From the NCBI RefSeq assembly GCF_950023065.1, contig NC_088679.1:60016001-60080000 (forward strand): DNA of 64,000 bases, given 5' to 3'. The notes under the pieces are model-generated. The model was not told the DNA's origin. It searched no databases and saw only the letters and a program-made list of their open reading frames with translations. This DNA is from Planococcus citri. Taxonomy: Eukaryota; Arthropoda; Insecta; Hemiptera; Pseudococcidae. Numbering within the stretch: the first letter of the stretch is position 1; each line of letters opens with the position of its first letter. The translations under genes were made by a program, and so were the position numbers. Positions 24,201 to 37,500 of the stretch are shown one piece after another.

Positions 24201-27200
24201 TAAAGAGAAACCTCATCTTACTGAAGCTCTGTGGTTATTCTGTGGATCACACGGAATGAAAGTTTGGTTGCCATTGTTTCCAAAAGATGGAAATAATTCT
24301 CATACTTACATGTCAAAAAGAATCATGTTGCCATTTAAATTGAAGATTTATCCTTTAGGTATTTTTTTTATCGTTATTTCGCTTCTCGTTTTCGTTTCGT
24401 TGTATTGAATTTGTTCTGGTTTTTTCCCATTCAGCCATTTTATTCGAAGATGCTATATTACTGGGAGCTGAAAATGATACCACGTTGTATTCTTCGGATC
24501 CCAATTCGATATTTTCCCTTCCATTCAACATATTAGAAAGAACGGTGGGTATTTTAAAACCTAATTTAAATCTGTATCATTTTCGTGATTTTAATTATTG
24601 TTTTATTAACGATTAACAGAGCCAAGTGTATTTGCATCAAGTACTTAGACAACTAATTAGACGTAACTTGGGATTCCATGCTTGGGAAGTGGCCAGATGC
24701 TGTGAAAATTTGCCATATTTTCCTCACTCGTTAGAGTTACTTTTACACGAGGTATGTTTTAAATATTTTACGAATGGATTTTAAAAATGTTTGACGATTA
24801 ATTAATTGATTTTACGCTTGTTTAGGTATTGGAAGAAGAAGCCACGAGTAAAGAACCGATTCCAGACGCTCAGTTACCAAGTGTTATTGAATTTATTCAA
24901 GAATTCCCCGTGTATTTGAAAACAGTTGTGCAATGTGCCAGAAAAACCGAAATCGCATTATGGCCATATTTATTTTCAGCTGCTGGAAAACCGAAAGATT
25001 TATTCCAAGAATGTTTAACCAAAGGACACTTGGAGACGGCGTCTTCGTATTTAATTATTTTACAAGTTCGTATTTGCACTTCGTTTTAAAATATTTCTTC
25101 GCAGAGAGAGTTTGTGATTTTTCAACTCGTTTTATTGTTCTAGAATTTGGAATCTTCGTCGGTCAGTAGACAGTACGCTGCGTTATTATTGGACGCGACG
25201 CTAGAGAACGAGAAATGGGAACTTTCTAAAGATCTAGTTCGATTTTTCCGCGCTATTGATCCCAATGACACAGATAATCGTACCAATGCACCTGGAAAGC
25301 TCAACTGTAGCACTCAAACTCCAACAGTGCAGCCGAACGAAGAAGATTTATCGTATTTATTGAGCTCTGTGCAGGTATTCGTTGAACAATTTTTTAATTT
25401 TAAGATTTCGGATTGGGTCTTTAAGTGTGATTTATTTTAGGTCACTCGAGGTCGTAGTTTTAGCACAGCAACGCAACCTAAAGTTGAATCAGTTGGTACT
25501 AAATCGGTCACCGGTCATTCTAGTTCGAGTAGTCGAAGTCAAAGTAGAAAAAAATCAGCTCCTTCGTTTTCCAAACCGGATAAAAAGTAAATTCTCAAAT
25601 TTATTGCCCAATTTGCGGATCTTGCTATGAAACGAGACGTATAAAAATGTGTTTTAATTTTTAGTCAAGAGTCGAATACTCCTCGAGAAGAATTCTTCCT
25701 CGATGTTATACTTCAGAGACACGCCAGAAGATTGCTCACGTCGAATCGTCTCAAAGCATTGGGATATTTCGCAGCTCATTTAGATTTCAGGCTGGTCGAA
25801 TGGTTGCATCGAGAACGCGAATCGGCTGCTCGAGTTGATAATTTCATAACCGCGCTGAAAGACTTGCATTCCGATTTTTCGTGGCCATATCCCGTCATTT
25901 CGCAGCCGTTGAATAATTTCTCCCACAGGAAGATGTCGTCGTCTATCTCCGGTGGTACGTTTTCCCTTTATTGGTTTCTTTTACGGTGTATTTTTTTACA
26001 ATAAGTGTTGATAAATTTGTTGATTTTTATTTCTAGGACCTTCTTTATTGTTCGAAAAACCGCAAACGTTTTCCGTTACCCAGAGTAATGATTTGAACAG
26101 CGCAGTGGGTGATAGCGGTTATATGAGTTGTCAAGATCATTTACCACCTCGAACTCAAGACGTAGGCTTACAAATTCAACCCCACGTTTTCGGTAATGCA
26201 TCCAACGATGATTTTCAGTGATCGAAATCGTTCAGATTCATCATAGAAAACGTCTTATTTTTTCCCCTCAGATGTTCGTAGTGTTATCAGTGAAGGAGAC
26301 GAAGCGGCTTGGTGGGCAGAAGAAGAACATTGTTCGACGGATAGTTGGAGTGAAATACCTTGCGTTCACTTATTGGAGAAATTTTCGTCGGAATCTCCTC
26401 GAGGGTCAAATAAGGCTGATGTGCAATTAAGGTACCCAAAAAGTTGCCATGATAGAAATAGAGTTGGAAAAATATGAAAATTTAATAACTAATTGCTCAA
26501 AGTACCCGAACCAATTGCCTATTGTTTTTAAAAAACGATTGAAGGGGAATTTTTAAAAACATTTTTTTTTCTGAATTATCTAACACTACAAAGGAAACTA
26601 CTAAAAGGTTTTGACTCTGATAGTAGGGGTTAAACGGGTTCAAATGAACTTGCAAAAAATTTTAGACCACCAACATGCATGAAAGTTGGCATTTGAAGCT
26701 TCAAAATTTTTAAAAATGGGTCTTCTCAATACTTTTACTGTTTTTGTTTCATTTTTCAATTCGTAATATTCGGATTAATGTAAATAAAAACTCTGCTCCA
26801 GTTGAAAAAAGTGAATGTCCCAAAAAGCCTTCGTTCAATGATTCCAAAAATACAAGAATAATTTTGCCTAAAAGAAAAACATTTTAAGATTTGACAATTT
26901 TTGGCGGTTTTTTTTTACTTTTTTGAGGGGTGGAAGGAGCTTTTTATTCTATTTAAACTCAAATATCTGAAGCACATAATTTTTCAAAATTTGAAGAAAA
27001 AAATGCAAAAAAACGCACCTTGAGGGACATTTTGGCGTTGAATCCAAAAAATAAATGATTCGGGCCGCTTTGTTACTAAAAACTGGCAGAAATCTTTGCT
27101 TTTTTTGCTGAAATGGTCAAAGTCTCGCTTAAGTTGCAATAATTAGTCTTACTTTTTCAACAAAAAAAAGTTTTACGTCTTCGACAAAAAAAATGTTTCT

Positions 27201-29680
27201 TTTTCGACGTAAAAAAATATTTTCGTTTGCCAAAAATTAATCGCTTTTAGCAAATTTCTAAAAAAAATTTGCTTTTTCTCACCTAAAAATGCTAAAAATC
27301 GCCTAAAAAGCCCCACTTTTATGCTAAAAAGTCCCAAATAGTTCTACTTTTCGGTCAAAAAATACTGAAAAACAAGAAAAAATTTCCTTTTTCGACAAAA
27401 AAAATCCAAAAAATAACAAAAATTTTCGCTTTTAGCAAATGTTTTAAAAAATTTTGTTTTTTTACGTAAAATTGTCAAAAATTGCTTAAAAAGCCCTAAA
27501 AAATTCTAGGTAACTTTTCTGACAAAAAAATATTTAATTGTCGCTTTTTTGCAAAATACTCGAAAAAGTCTCAATTTTTTTCCAAAAATTACCAAAAAGC
27601 TCATCATTTTGCTAAAATTATCAAAATCTTGTTTTTATGCCAAAAATTGCTAGAAATTTTTACTTTTTGTGTCAAAAGTTGCCAAAAAATCTTGCTGTAT
27701 CATCAAAAGAATGCTAAATAGTCTCACTTTTCTGATATAATTTTTTTCCGGTAATTTCCTAAAAATCCTTTGTTTTTATTTTTTAATGAAAATGTTCTGG
27801 TATTTTTTGTGATTTTTTTTTTCTCACGTCCTGTAACTTTTTTGGTTGTTTTTTCAAACTTTTTAATTACTAAAGTTCCTTTTTTTTTAAATTTTTTTGC
27901 ATTATTTAATGTTTAAGCCCAATTTGAACTTACACCCTTCGATTTTCAGAACGAAATCGAGCTAAATCAAAACATCATTATCTTAAACCCCGCTAATTAA
28001 AGATTTTAGACGCTGAAGTTCATTTTTAGATTTTTGCGAAATTTTTGAAAGAAAATGAGGTTCAAAAAAGTTGCTTTTATGGAAATTTATCAACTTTTTC
28101 GTGTATTTTTTTTCCAAACAAAATGAACCAATGTGAATACAGTGAATACCGAATAAGTACTTGATTTCGAACCCCCTCCCCTCCACCCGGTAACTATTCG
28201 AGAACGACCAGTTTTAGCCATTCTAAGCCCGCAACGAGTTGTCAATTCTTTAATTAAATTTTAATTAACAGCTTTTGAAACATTTTGGAGTCTATAGCGT
28301 AATTTGACATTTCTGAAGGAAGTTTAAATTGTACTGGAGGCTCCAAAATGGTCTAAAACAAGTGGTTTTCGAAGGGAGGGGGGGAGTGTTGAAATGAAGT
28401 ATGTACTGCTTCATTTTGTTTAAAAAATATATATTTTATGAAAAAGCTAAAAAGTTATCATGAAACCAATTTTTTTTTTAATTTTATGTTTCCAAAAATT
28501 TACCAAAAATCCAAAAATGAACTTCAGAACTTGAAATTTTAGTTACGATGAGATTTAGGACTTGCTTCTTCGATCTAGCTTGGTTTCATTCAAATCAAAA
28601 GGTTCTCTCAAAAATTATTTGAACTCAACGCCTTATGAGGGGTTCTGTGATCCACAGGAGTGTGGAGATACCTACCATTTTAATTTTTTTTTTTCAATGA
28701 TAGCTTCACTTTGAAAATTCAAAGCCCATCTGTCATCAAAATTTAATTATTAATTTTGAATAATAATTATTTTCTACCACCTGTTGAAAAATGAAAATGT
28801 TATAAATTTTACCTGATCAATTTATTCGTGAACTTTTTAGAATTCAATAATCCAATTAATACCTTAATGTCAACTTTACTGTTGCAGGTATTTATTACAG
28901 ATTTTCATGGAAGCCGGATGTCTAGACTGGTGCTTATTGATGTCTGTATTGCTTCGCGACGTGCTCGCCATTCATCGAGTGAGTAACGCTGCTCGATCGC
29001 CTGATCAAAGTCACGAAGCAGTGGTCCGACTAAGAGAAGGATTTTTAGCGTTGTTCAATTGGAGTAACGCGGAATGGTAATTAATTCATAATTTCCGATA
29101 CTTTTTCAAACCAGAATATATAAAGTAGTAAATCTCACGAAACCATTTTCCTCGTCTCTCCATCTACTAAAATAATTTCATTTTCCTAACATTTTATAGA
29201 CACTAATATTCAACTTTGAACCGAAATGCTTGAGTTATTCGTTTTGCTTGTCTAATGTAAATGCATGCTGTCTTTTGTAATGAATTTATTATTCGTTCGA
29301 TCGGAGACTAGTAGATGATAATATAGGCGACATTGTGTTGTTATTTAATTAGCAACGGGTACCAGCCGTTAATGGTGGCGTGTCAATCTCAAGTATCCGT
29401 ATTGAACAAATTACTAGCTACTAAACAACGTAATGTGACGCCGCCTCCCCTGCCCAGTCCTGCGGTCAGATCGCGAACACTTAGTTCGAGTTTCGAATCA
29501 AACAATCATCAACATACGCTTACCAATCAAGTATCCAATACCTCGGTTCATGGACCATCTTCGGAAATTTCTTCGTCATTAGACGAAGTGAATTATTCTT
29601 CGTTGAACGATAGTAAAACTAACGACGATAACGTCTCCATTGCTAGTCAAAAATCAACATCTTCTTGCATTATTAATTGA
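21258..29680 (+). CDS. RIC1: RIC1, subunit of the RAB6 guanine-nucleotide exchange complex
   Basis: Partner of RGP1 in the Golgi RAB6A exchange-factor complex, needed for retrograde traffic and secretion. The start MYFPLGWPKVL matches the family N-terminus. Twenty-three exons: 21258-21395, 21466-21573, 21648-21800, 21869-22046, 22118-22251, 22318-22409, 22481-22754, 22822-22953, 23033-23239, 23327-23478, 23561-23778, 23857-24056, 24127-24358, 24435-24544, 24620-24751, 24826-25065, 25144-25374, 25441-25586, 25665-25954, 26037-26192, 26272-26431, 28888-29076 and 29353-29680. Phases agree throughout, giving 1,399 aa (human 1,423). The N-terminal half is a WD40 region (MEWSPDGRALALSWSTGG). The conserved RIC1 domain follows (ENVWVPSKS, GMKVWLPLFP, MLPFKLKIYPL, VLEEEATSKEPIPDAQLPSV, YLLQIFMEAGCLDWCLL). 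The tail is serine-rich. Intron 21 (2.46 kb) is filled with repeats. Confidence 0.97.
26432..28887. repeat. Repeat-filled RIC1 intron
   Basis: 2.46-kb intron, far longer than the other RIC1 introns (mostly 60-110 bp). It holds 'ttttgccaaaaattgct' type degenerate units (27,080-27,780), TCCAGAA-family sequence (28,010-28,530) and a diverged terminal motif (ggacttgcttcttcgatct, about 28,560). Its expansion probably reflects insertion of the dispersed repeat family. Confidence 0.6.
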
Positions 29681-30590
29681 AAATTACAATTTTTTTTTTC
29701 GTTGTGAAAATTCTTCGATGTAGCAAATTTTTATTCCTGATTCGTTATTTGTATAAATTATTGTTTGTTGTGCTGAAATTTGCACCGGTTCTTCGAACGA
29801 GGTGAATTTCAAAAAATATCGAATTGTTACGCGTAGAATATTCTACGTGTGTTTTTTTGTATGTATGTACTATGTTTTATGTTATAGAGTAATGTTATTA
29901 ATATCGTCGTTATATTATTTATTAACCCGTGTCGTACGCATTTGCGTATTTAATGTAAGTGTTATGTCATTTACGATGATTTCTTTGAGTTTTGTGTCAT
30001 TGACGTGTTATCTGTTTTCTAGAAAATTTTTGAATTTAAAGAAATTTGGATCTGTGTCAGGTACCTACCTATTTTGTTTCAGTCAAATTTCAGATAGTTG
30101 ATTTGTTGCGTTTTGCTATGTACCATCATCATTATCAACGCCATATTTTGTATTCATGAGAAAAGTTTAAATAAGTGTGTAATTACTTTATGTAAGTTTT
30201 GTTGAAATAATTTATTTTTAATTGATATCATGTTGTTTTGCATTTAATTAATGGCGGTGTACTGTACGGAATAAGCTCAGCGTTAATTAATGAATTACCT
30301 ACCTATTACGTATTAGAATGTTTTGTACTGTAACACTTAAGATATTTTTACACGTGAATAGTTATTGTTCTTTTTTTAAATATATATTTTATTAATCGTT
30401 TCTGATGTTATTATTATACGTAAAATAATTGTATGCCCCTTTGTAACATTCGCAGAAGTGGTGTGGGGTAAAATGGCATTATTTAGTCCACTCCCTGTAC
30501 CAAATTGATAAAATAACAACCCGATTGATTGATCAGTTTTTTTTTTATTCAGTTCTTCGATCACAAATTCCTTTTTTAGGAAAGATTACG
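29681..30590 (+). other. RIC1 3' UTR / downstream region
   Basis: AT-rich sequence after the RIC1 stop. A 99-codon open frame (29,802-30,101) is composed of low-complexity hydrophobic codons and is not supported as a gene. I could not pick a single convincing poly(A) signal. Confidence 0.4.
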
Positions 30591-30599
30591 AAAAATCAC

Positions 30600-32410
30600 G
30601 TCCTCAGAGCCTTTGAAATTTTTTTTGAATGCCTGGTGAATTCTGGTGACAGTCTGACAGATTCACCAGAAGTCACCAAGTGAGTATTTGAATTTTTTTT
30701 TAGGTTTTTTTTCTATGGTAAAATCACGAGGATGTCCTCGAGCATTTAAAAAATTTTTTGGATACCTGGTGACTCCTTGGTGGATTCTGGTGACTTTTGG
30801 TGACAGATTCACCAGAAGTCACCAAGTGAGTTTTTGACTTTTTTTAGGTTTGTTTACGATGGTAAAATCACGAGGATGTCCTCTGAGTCTTTGAATTTTT
30901 TGTTGATTGCCCGGTGATTTCTTGGTGGATTTCGGTCACTTCTGGTGACAGATTCACCAAAATTCACCAAGTGAGTTTTTGACTTTTTCTTAGGTGTTTT
31001 TATAATGAAAAAATCACCAAGATGTCCTCAGACTCCTTGGAAACTTTTTCAAATGCCTGATGACTTCTTGGTGGGGTTTGGTGAATTCTGGTGATAAATT
31101 CACCAGAAGTCACCAAGTGAGTTTTTGACTTTTCTTAGGTGTTTTTATGATGGTAAAATCACAAGGATGTCCTCAAAGCCTTTGAAAATTGTTTGAATGC
31201 CTGGTGGCTCCTTGGTGGAATCTGATGAATTGTGGTGACAGATTCACCAGTATTCACCGAGTGAGTTTTTGACTTTTTTTACAGTGTTTTTATGATGGTA
31301 AAATTACGAGGATGTCCTCAGAGCTTTTGAACATTTTTTTAATGCCTATTGCCTGGTGACTCCTTGGTGGAGTTTGGTGAATTCTGGTAACAGATTCACC
31401 GGAAGTCACCAAGTGAGTTTTTGACTTTTTTTTTTAAAGTTTTTTTAGGATGGTAAAATCACGAGAATAAGGTGAGGCTTTGAAAATTTTTTCGATTGCC
31501 TGGTGATTTCTTGGTGGATTTTGGTGACTTCTGGTGACAGATTTGCCAGAATTCATCAAGTGAGTTTTTGACTTATTTAGGTGTTTTTATGATGAAAAAA
31601 TCACCAGGATGTTCTCAGAGTCTTTGGAAATTTTTTCAAATGCCTGATGACTTCTTGGTGGGGTTTGGTGAATTCTGGTGACAGATTCACCAGAAGTCAC
31701 CAAGTGAGTTTTTGACTTATTTAGGTGTTTTATGATGAAAAAATCACCAGGATGTTCTCAGAGTCTTTGGAAATTTTTTCAAATGCCCGATGACTTCTTG
31801 GTGGGGTCTGGTGAATTCTGGTGACAGATTCACCAGAAGTCACCAAGTGAGTTTTTGACTTTTTTTTATAGTGTTTTTATGATGGTAAAATCACGAGGAT
31901 CTCCTCAGAGCCTTTGAAATTTTTTTCAAATGCCTGATGACTTCTTGTGGGGTCTGGTAAATTCTGGTGACAGATTCACCAGAGTTCACCGAGTGCGTTT
32001 TGATTTTATTTTAGGTGTTTTTATGATGGAAAAATCACGAGGATGTCCTAAGAGCCCTGGATAATGTTTTTTAATGCCTTATTGTGACTCCTTGGTGGAG
32101 TCTGGTGAATTCTGGTGACAGATTTACCAGAATACACCAAGTGAGTTTTTCACTTTTTTTGAAATGTTTTTATGATGGAAAAATCACGATGATGTGATCC
32201 TAAGAGCCCTGTGACTTCAGGTGACAGATTCACCAGAATTCACTGATTGCGTTTTTGACTTTATTTTAGGAGCTTTTATTAAGGAAAAAATCACGAGGAT
32301 GTCTTTAGAGTTTGTGATGATTTTTTGGATTGCCTGGTGACTCCTTCGTGTGGTCTGGTGAATTCTGGTGTCTGATTCACCAGAAATCACCAAGTGAGTT
32401 TTTGACTTAT
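30600..32410. repeat. Tandem array of ~146-bp units
   Basis: About twelve to thirteen units. The landmark 'gattcaccagaagtcaccaa' (or a close variant) recurs near 30660, 30806, 30951, 31097, 31241, 31393, 31539, 31683, 31826, 31972, 32121, 32227 (short unit) and 32366. Each unit also holds 'gtgagtttttgacttttttt', 'tttttatgatggtaaaatca', 'cgaggatgtcctcagagc' and 'tggtgactccttggtgga'. Units differ by scattered substitutions and small indels. No ORF runs through the array, so it is not coding. Confidence 0.92.
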
Positions 32411-33555
32411 TTATGTAACAAATACCGATTTGGACTAACTTTGGGACGCTGATTCTGAATGTGACGACCGTTTTGCTGGATTCGCCTCTTATAATGTATT
32501 TTATTTTTTGATTCGTTCACTTGCAAAATGTACTCCACATCGCAGGAAACCCCATGTGATATCATAATTTCAATTTTCAATTCATTTTCGATGCATTGTT
32601 CACTAAAAAGTTCCAGTAAGTAGTTATAGGTACCTATTGTTCAATATTTTTTCATTTTTTCATTTTTTGAAATACCTAACAGTGGCCTAGGTACGAGTTT
32701 TCAAGTGACATGTTCTTCATGACGTCTAATTTATAAACTCATCTCTTTTATTCTCTTCATTCAATGCTCGAGCGGTGCGATTTATTTCATCTAGTAACTC
32801 GCATTGAACGCTTGCGCTATGTTCTCATCTCCCTTTTCACGAATTCAACTATGAGAAAATTGCTTCAATATTCAGTATCATTTTATTCATCTGACGAAAT
32901 GTGTGTGTTCGTTGATACGGAAATTTACTTTAAAAATACGTAAAGTCTTCGGAAAACTTAAATTTTCATCATCGTGTTTTTCTTGTTTTTTTTTTGAAAG
33001 GATGCATTGTGGTCAGTGTTGTGTTGATAGGTAGGAGTAAAGTTTATTCGTACGAGTTGTGCGTAATAATTTTTTTGAAAAAATAATGTTGTGATGACTC
33101 GTCTTCCGAATCTTCAAACCTATTTCAATGTAAGTTTTTGTAATTTAAATTATACCTATGGTTGTTAAGTAGGTACCACTGTACTGTTTTTTAACATTCA
33201 CCTACCTGACTTTTTTGAATGTTACTAGAGATTTTTTTCTAAATGATCCCCACTTCAATTTTTTTTTACCAAAACGAAGTTTAGACTTTTAATTTGAGTT
33301 GAAAGTCAATTTAACTGAAGAAATATTTTGGAATACGGTTGTGCCGATTTTATTGTTCAATATTGTCAATTTCACCATACGAGTATTTAGATAAAGAACC
33401 AAAAAATTGATGCCACTGTCTCCAAATCCTAATTCCAGAAAATATAGGTACCTAGTTCGATGCTGTTTTTTTTTCAGACGTACAAGTAAATAATGACACA
33501 TGTAATGGATGCTGTTGAGCCACAATAAGTAGAGCCTCGGCTAAAAAATTGAAAA
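32411..33555. other. Upstream region of the Beat-like gene
   Basis: AT-rich. It may hold non-coding 5' exons: 'caatgtaagttt' near 33,128 is a good donor-like site, but nothing proves its use. No coding exon is recognised. Confidence 0.35.
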
Positions 33556-34503
33556 ATGCTGTTGATGAACCTCTCGTTGATTTATTATCTGTGTTATTTC
33601 ATCATAGGTGAGTTTAAATTTTCAAAATACTTTTTTAGTTTGCATATTCAATGTGTTTTACTCCCCCCCCCCACGCATAGTTTTCCCAATCTATACACGG
33701 CGTGGCGTGTGGATTGAAACTTACCTACTTAGAGATTCCAGCAGCAGGTATAGGTAATTGCCTTCTTGGCATTGCTTTAAATTTTCACGTTCAATGAGTA
33801 TAGGCACAACATTTCTTTTTTCATTTTTCGATCGAGTGAACTTAATAAAGATGGTAATGTAGTCTGGATTTTGCTGAATGCTGCATGATCGTGTAAGTAC
33901 TTAACTATAGGTATAGGAAACGTTATACCTCTTATACAAATTTACGATGGTCCTACTAGCACTTTAGGGACTAATTTCATTGAATTGAATCTGCAAAAAG
34001 TTCAACTCGATAGTTCGACACAAAAGAAATCCCAGTTAGACGATTTAATTCAAGAAAAAAAAAGGAAAAAGAATAATCGAAAACATGTGGAACTATAAAA
34101 AATTGCAGTTGATCAATATCAGTAGTACATATTTGGAAAAAAACACGAGACGCCTCAATTGCAATATTTTTATTTTTTTTCAAGCCAAGAGAGAAAAGAA
34201 TCGAGTAAATACAGCCCAAAAAATTATTTTGAGTATTGTAGAAAATTTCTCTATCTACAAGAAGTATTCTTAATTTTTTTTTAAATTGAAAAAGAAGTCA
34301 AATTTTCATTTGCATATTTTGTCAAGTAGGCTAAAATATTTTTTTAATGGAACTTTTTTCAAATTTTTCTATGTTTGAATTTCATTTATTCTTTGTTTTT
34401 AAAGATCTAGAAATGATTTTGAGACCAATTATGCCTTGAAATATCAACATTAGCCTATTATACGATTATTTACCCAATCAATTAAAAAATGTGTTACAGC
34501 TGC

Positions 34504-34534
<31 letters not shown>

Positions 34535-37500
34535 CTTAGAATACTCATAAGTACATATAACAAAATGATTGAGATTTATAATATTTTATACAGGCACTTA
34601 TGGGTAAATTTTGACGTTAAAAATCAAAGCGGAATCAAGAGTATGGTCGGATTCATTATTATAAATTACAATCGTAGACAATAAAATGAATTTATTGGGG
34701 TAAATTGATATTCAACTGCATGTGCAGAATATTAAGTAGGTATTTATGTACACATCTACATACTGAATAGGCAATCAGAATTCGCTGGGTAATATTTTAA
34801 AAAATGAAAAAACAATTTTATAAGACACACGTTTTATGATTACCATTTTTTTCCTCAATATATTTTTACATATCTATATTTTCAATTTTTTTTCCTATTG
34901 TAAACCTAAAAGTGTTCAGAGAATATACTTTTATTACCACCTACCACGTATAAAATTATATCGAAAATATACAATACAAAAGCATTTATGACTTATGAGT
35001 ATTAGAAAAAGAAAAAAATTCTTTCGAACGTTTTATGTATGATACGAAAGAAAAATCACACTATTAATTTACATACGAGTGTAAGTTGCAAAGAAAATGA
35101 GCGGGAAAAAAACGACGAAGCGAGCGAGTAAAAAGTAAAAACAAGAAACGCACAAAAACATGGAAAAAGTTGGTTATTGAAACTATTGAAACAACGTATG
35201 AATGATTCATAACCAAATGAAGGAAAGAAACTCAGATTTCGCCACAAAAGTCTCGACTTTCCATCCGAGTCTGAAATAATTTAAATCGACGTTATTTATT
35301 CTTTTAGTTTTGTTTGTTTGTTCTCGTGCAATGCGGTAATATTTTCTCAGCAGATTTCCAAGTCAGCAATGCTTTTCTGTGGAAATCGGTGCTCGCCAGA
35401 TTATGGGTCCCAATTTACATAAAATATGTATGCTTTTTTTTTAGGTATTCGTATATCTACCTACCTACGAATATATTCCTGTATTAGAGACGAGCTTTTG
35501 AATAGGGTGTATTTTTTCTTTTACCTATTTTTAAAATTCGCAACCGTTGGGATTTCTTTACCAGAGCGAGAGGATTAAATGCAACCGTAGCAAAAAGATG
35601 CTATGCTATGCAACTAGAACTAGACCATATTTAAGCTAGGTAGGTATATGTTGAAATAGAAATGCATATGGGCGTTTTTTTTCTTGATTTTTTTTTGTTT
35701 TATTTAAAAAATAATACCAGGAAAAATGTGCGTAAAACTGCACCTCCCCTTATTTATTTATATTTTTTTTCAATTTAAAAAAATGTCACTCAACTTTTAA
35801 TTAGATAGGTACCTACCTATTCATTCGTCGAGATCTGACTGGTCGATGAGGCCTCTTTCGATTCAAATACGTACTTCGAGGGATTCAACCTTTGATGAAA
35901 AAATTGTTTTTTTTTCGGGACCAGACCAGAAGGAAAATTCAATACCTACCTAACTTACACGATCAAGAGCTAGATAAATAGGTATAGATAGATACCTTCT
36001 CATTTTTTGTTGGGAGTAAGTTATAACATCCAATTATTCAGATTCCTTATATTAAATAAGAACATCCTGAGACGTGTGGAATTCTACACGTGATTGAATT
36101 CGCATTCAAATTGAATAAAAACTGTCGCACGTCATTTTGTTGGAAATGATTAAAACATGTCTTGTTACTCGTTTCAATGACCTTAGCTAGTGTAATCATT
36201 GAAAGTGAATAACCTTCAAATCACTCATGCAATTTTTGAAGCAGCTAAATTTTAAAATGAACATTTAGAAAAAATGATTGTAATTAGGTACATATAAGCA
36301 AATCTCAGACCACGCACAGGGTATAAAACGTTTGAGCAAGATTTCTGTCAAAAAATAAAAGGACAAAATATTGAAAAAAAGGGGGAAAGACATTTTTTAG
36401 ACGGTTCATGTTATGGCTAGTTTAAGTATAAACTTAAAACCATTCATGGATCCAAAAATTTTTTTATGAAAAAAAAAAAAATGTTGGAGCATTTTGACCA
36501 AACTTTATTTTGTATTGAAAGTCACTCAGAAACAATTCTAGCTTCGGAGGTGTCAACGAAAGGGAGATATGGGTCCTCAAAGAGGAATATTTTTGAAAAA
36601 AATTGCGGATTTTTTCACTCTAGCTCCTACGCAACCTGTTTTGAGAAAAATGACCCAGTTCCCATTCCAAAACATGCAGGTACATACTTATTTGCAAATT
36701 GCCTTTTATTGAATGAATTTGTGTTTTGAAAATTTTTTCTTTTCAAATTAATATTTCGCATTAATTAGAGAAAAAACATAGAAGGATGGGTCGTGTTTGA
36801 AACAAGGGAAATATTTTGGAAGGCAGTGGTTCCAATTTTTTGTCCATTATTGTCAATTTTAAAAAATCGAGAGAAATACGTAGCTTACAGCCGTCAAAAT
36901 TCAAAATTGAAAAAGCAATCGTGGATTTTTTTTTCAAAAATGTGAAGGTTTAAAAAAAATAATGATGTTTGTAATTTGTATCATATCTTCTCAAAGATTC
37001 TTGAGATTTATTCTGGATAAATTCAGATTCAAATTTTTTGGGATGGAGAGGAGGAGGGGGTAGTGGTCGTGGTCGTCTTCAACTTTTTTTTGGAAAACTT
37101 AAAGGGGGGATTCGAAACAATGTAGAAAACATTTTAGATCCCCAAGTTGAACCAAATTTTTTCTACCTTGATTTCAAATTTTAAAATTCACATTGAAAAT
37201 AATTTTTAAAAATTTCGAAAATTTTTGTTTTGTTATTAATTGATTATTATATCTACTTAGAAGTGAGAAAACCGTTTCTGACTTTTAAGTGAATATAATA
37301 ATTATAGGTAATCAATATTACTCACGATTTTTTTTTTCAAAAAAACTTTTCTTAAATTTTTAATATTCATGTAGTACCTAACGAAAATTAATGAGAAGAG
37401 GGTCATTCCATGTCAATTCGACGAACGATTTTGAGTCATGTCTGTCAATTTCGCTCAATTTTTTTTTTTACAATATCTACCCACCCAGTAGGTAAGAAAC

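Noticed and set aside
29802..30101. 99-codon hydrophobic ORF after RIC1
   Set aside because: Composition is AT-driven (Phe, Tyr, Val, Leu), no family resemblance, and it lies where the RIC1 3' UTR is expected.
30600..32410. CRISPR-like array
   Set aside because: Units are 146 bp tandem copies with no unique spacers, in a eukaryotic genome.
34507..34534. Long poly-T as a retroposon tail
   Set aside because: No upstream SINE/LINE body or target duplication found; plain homopolymer runs are frequent in this window.
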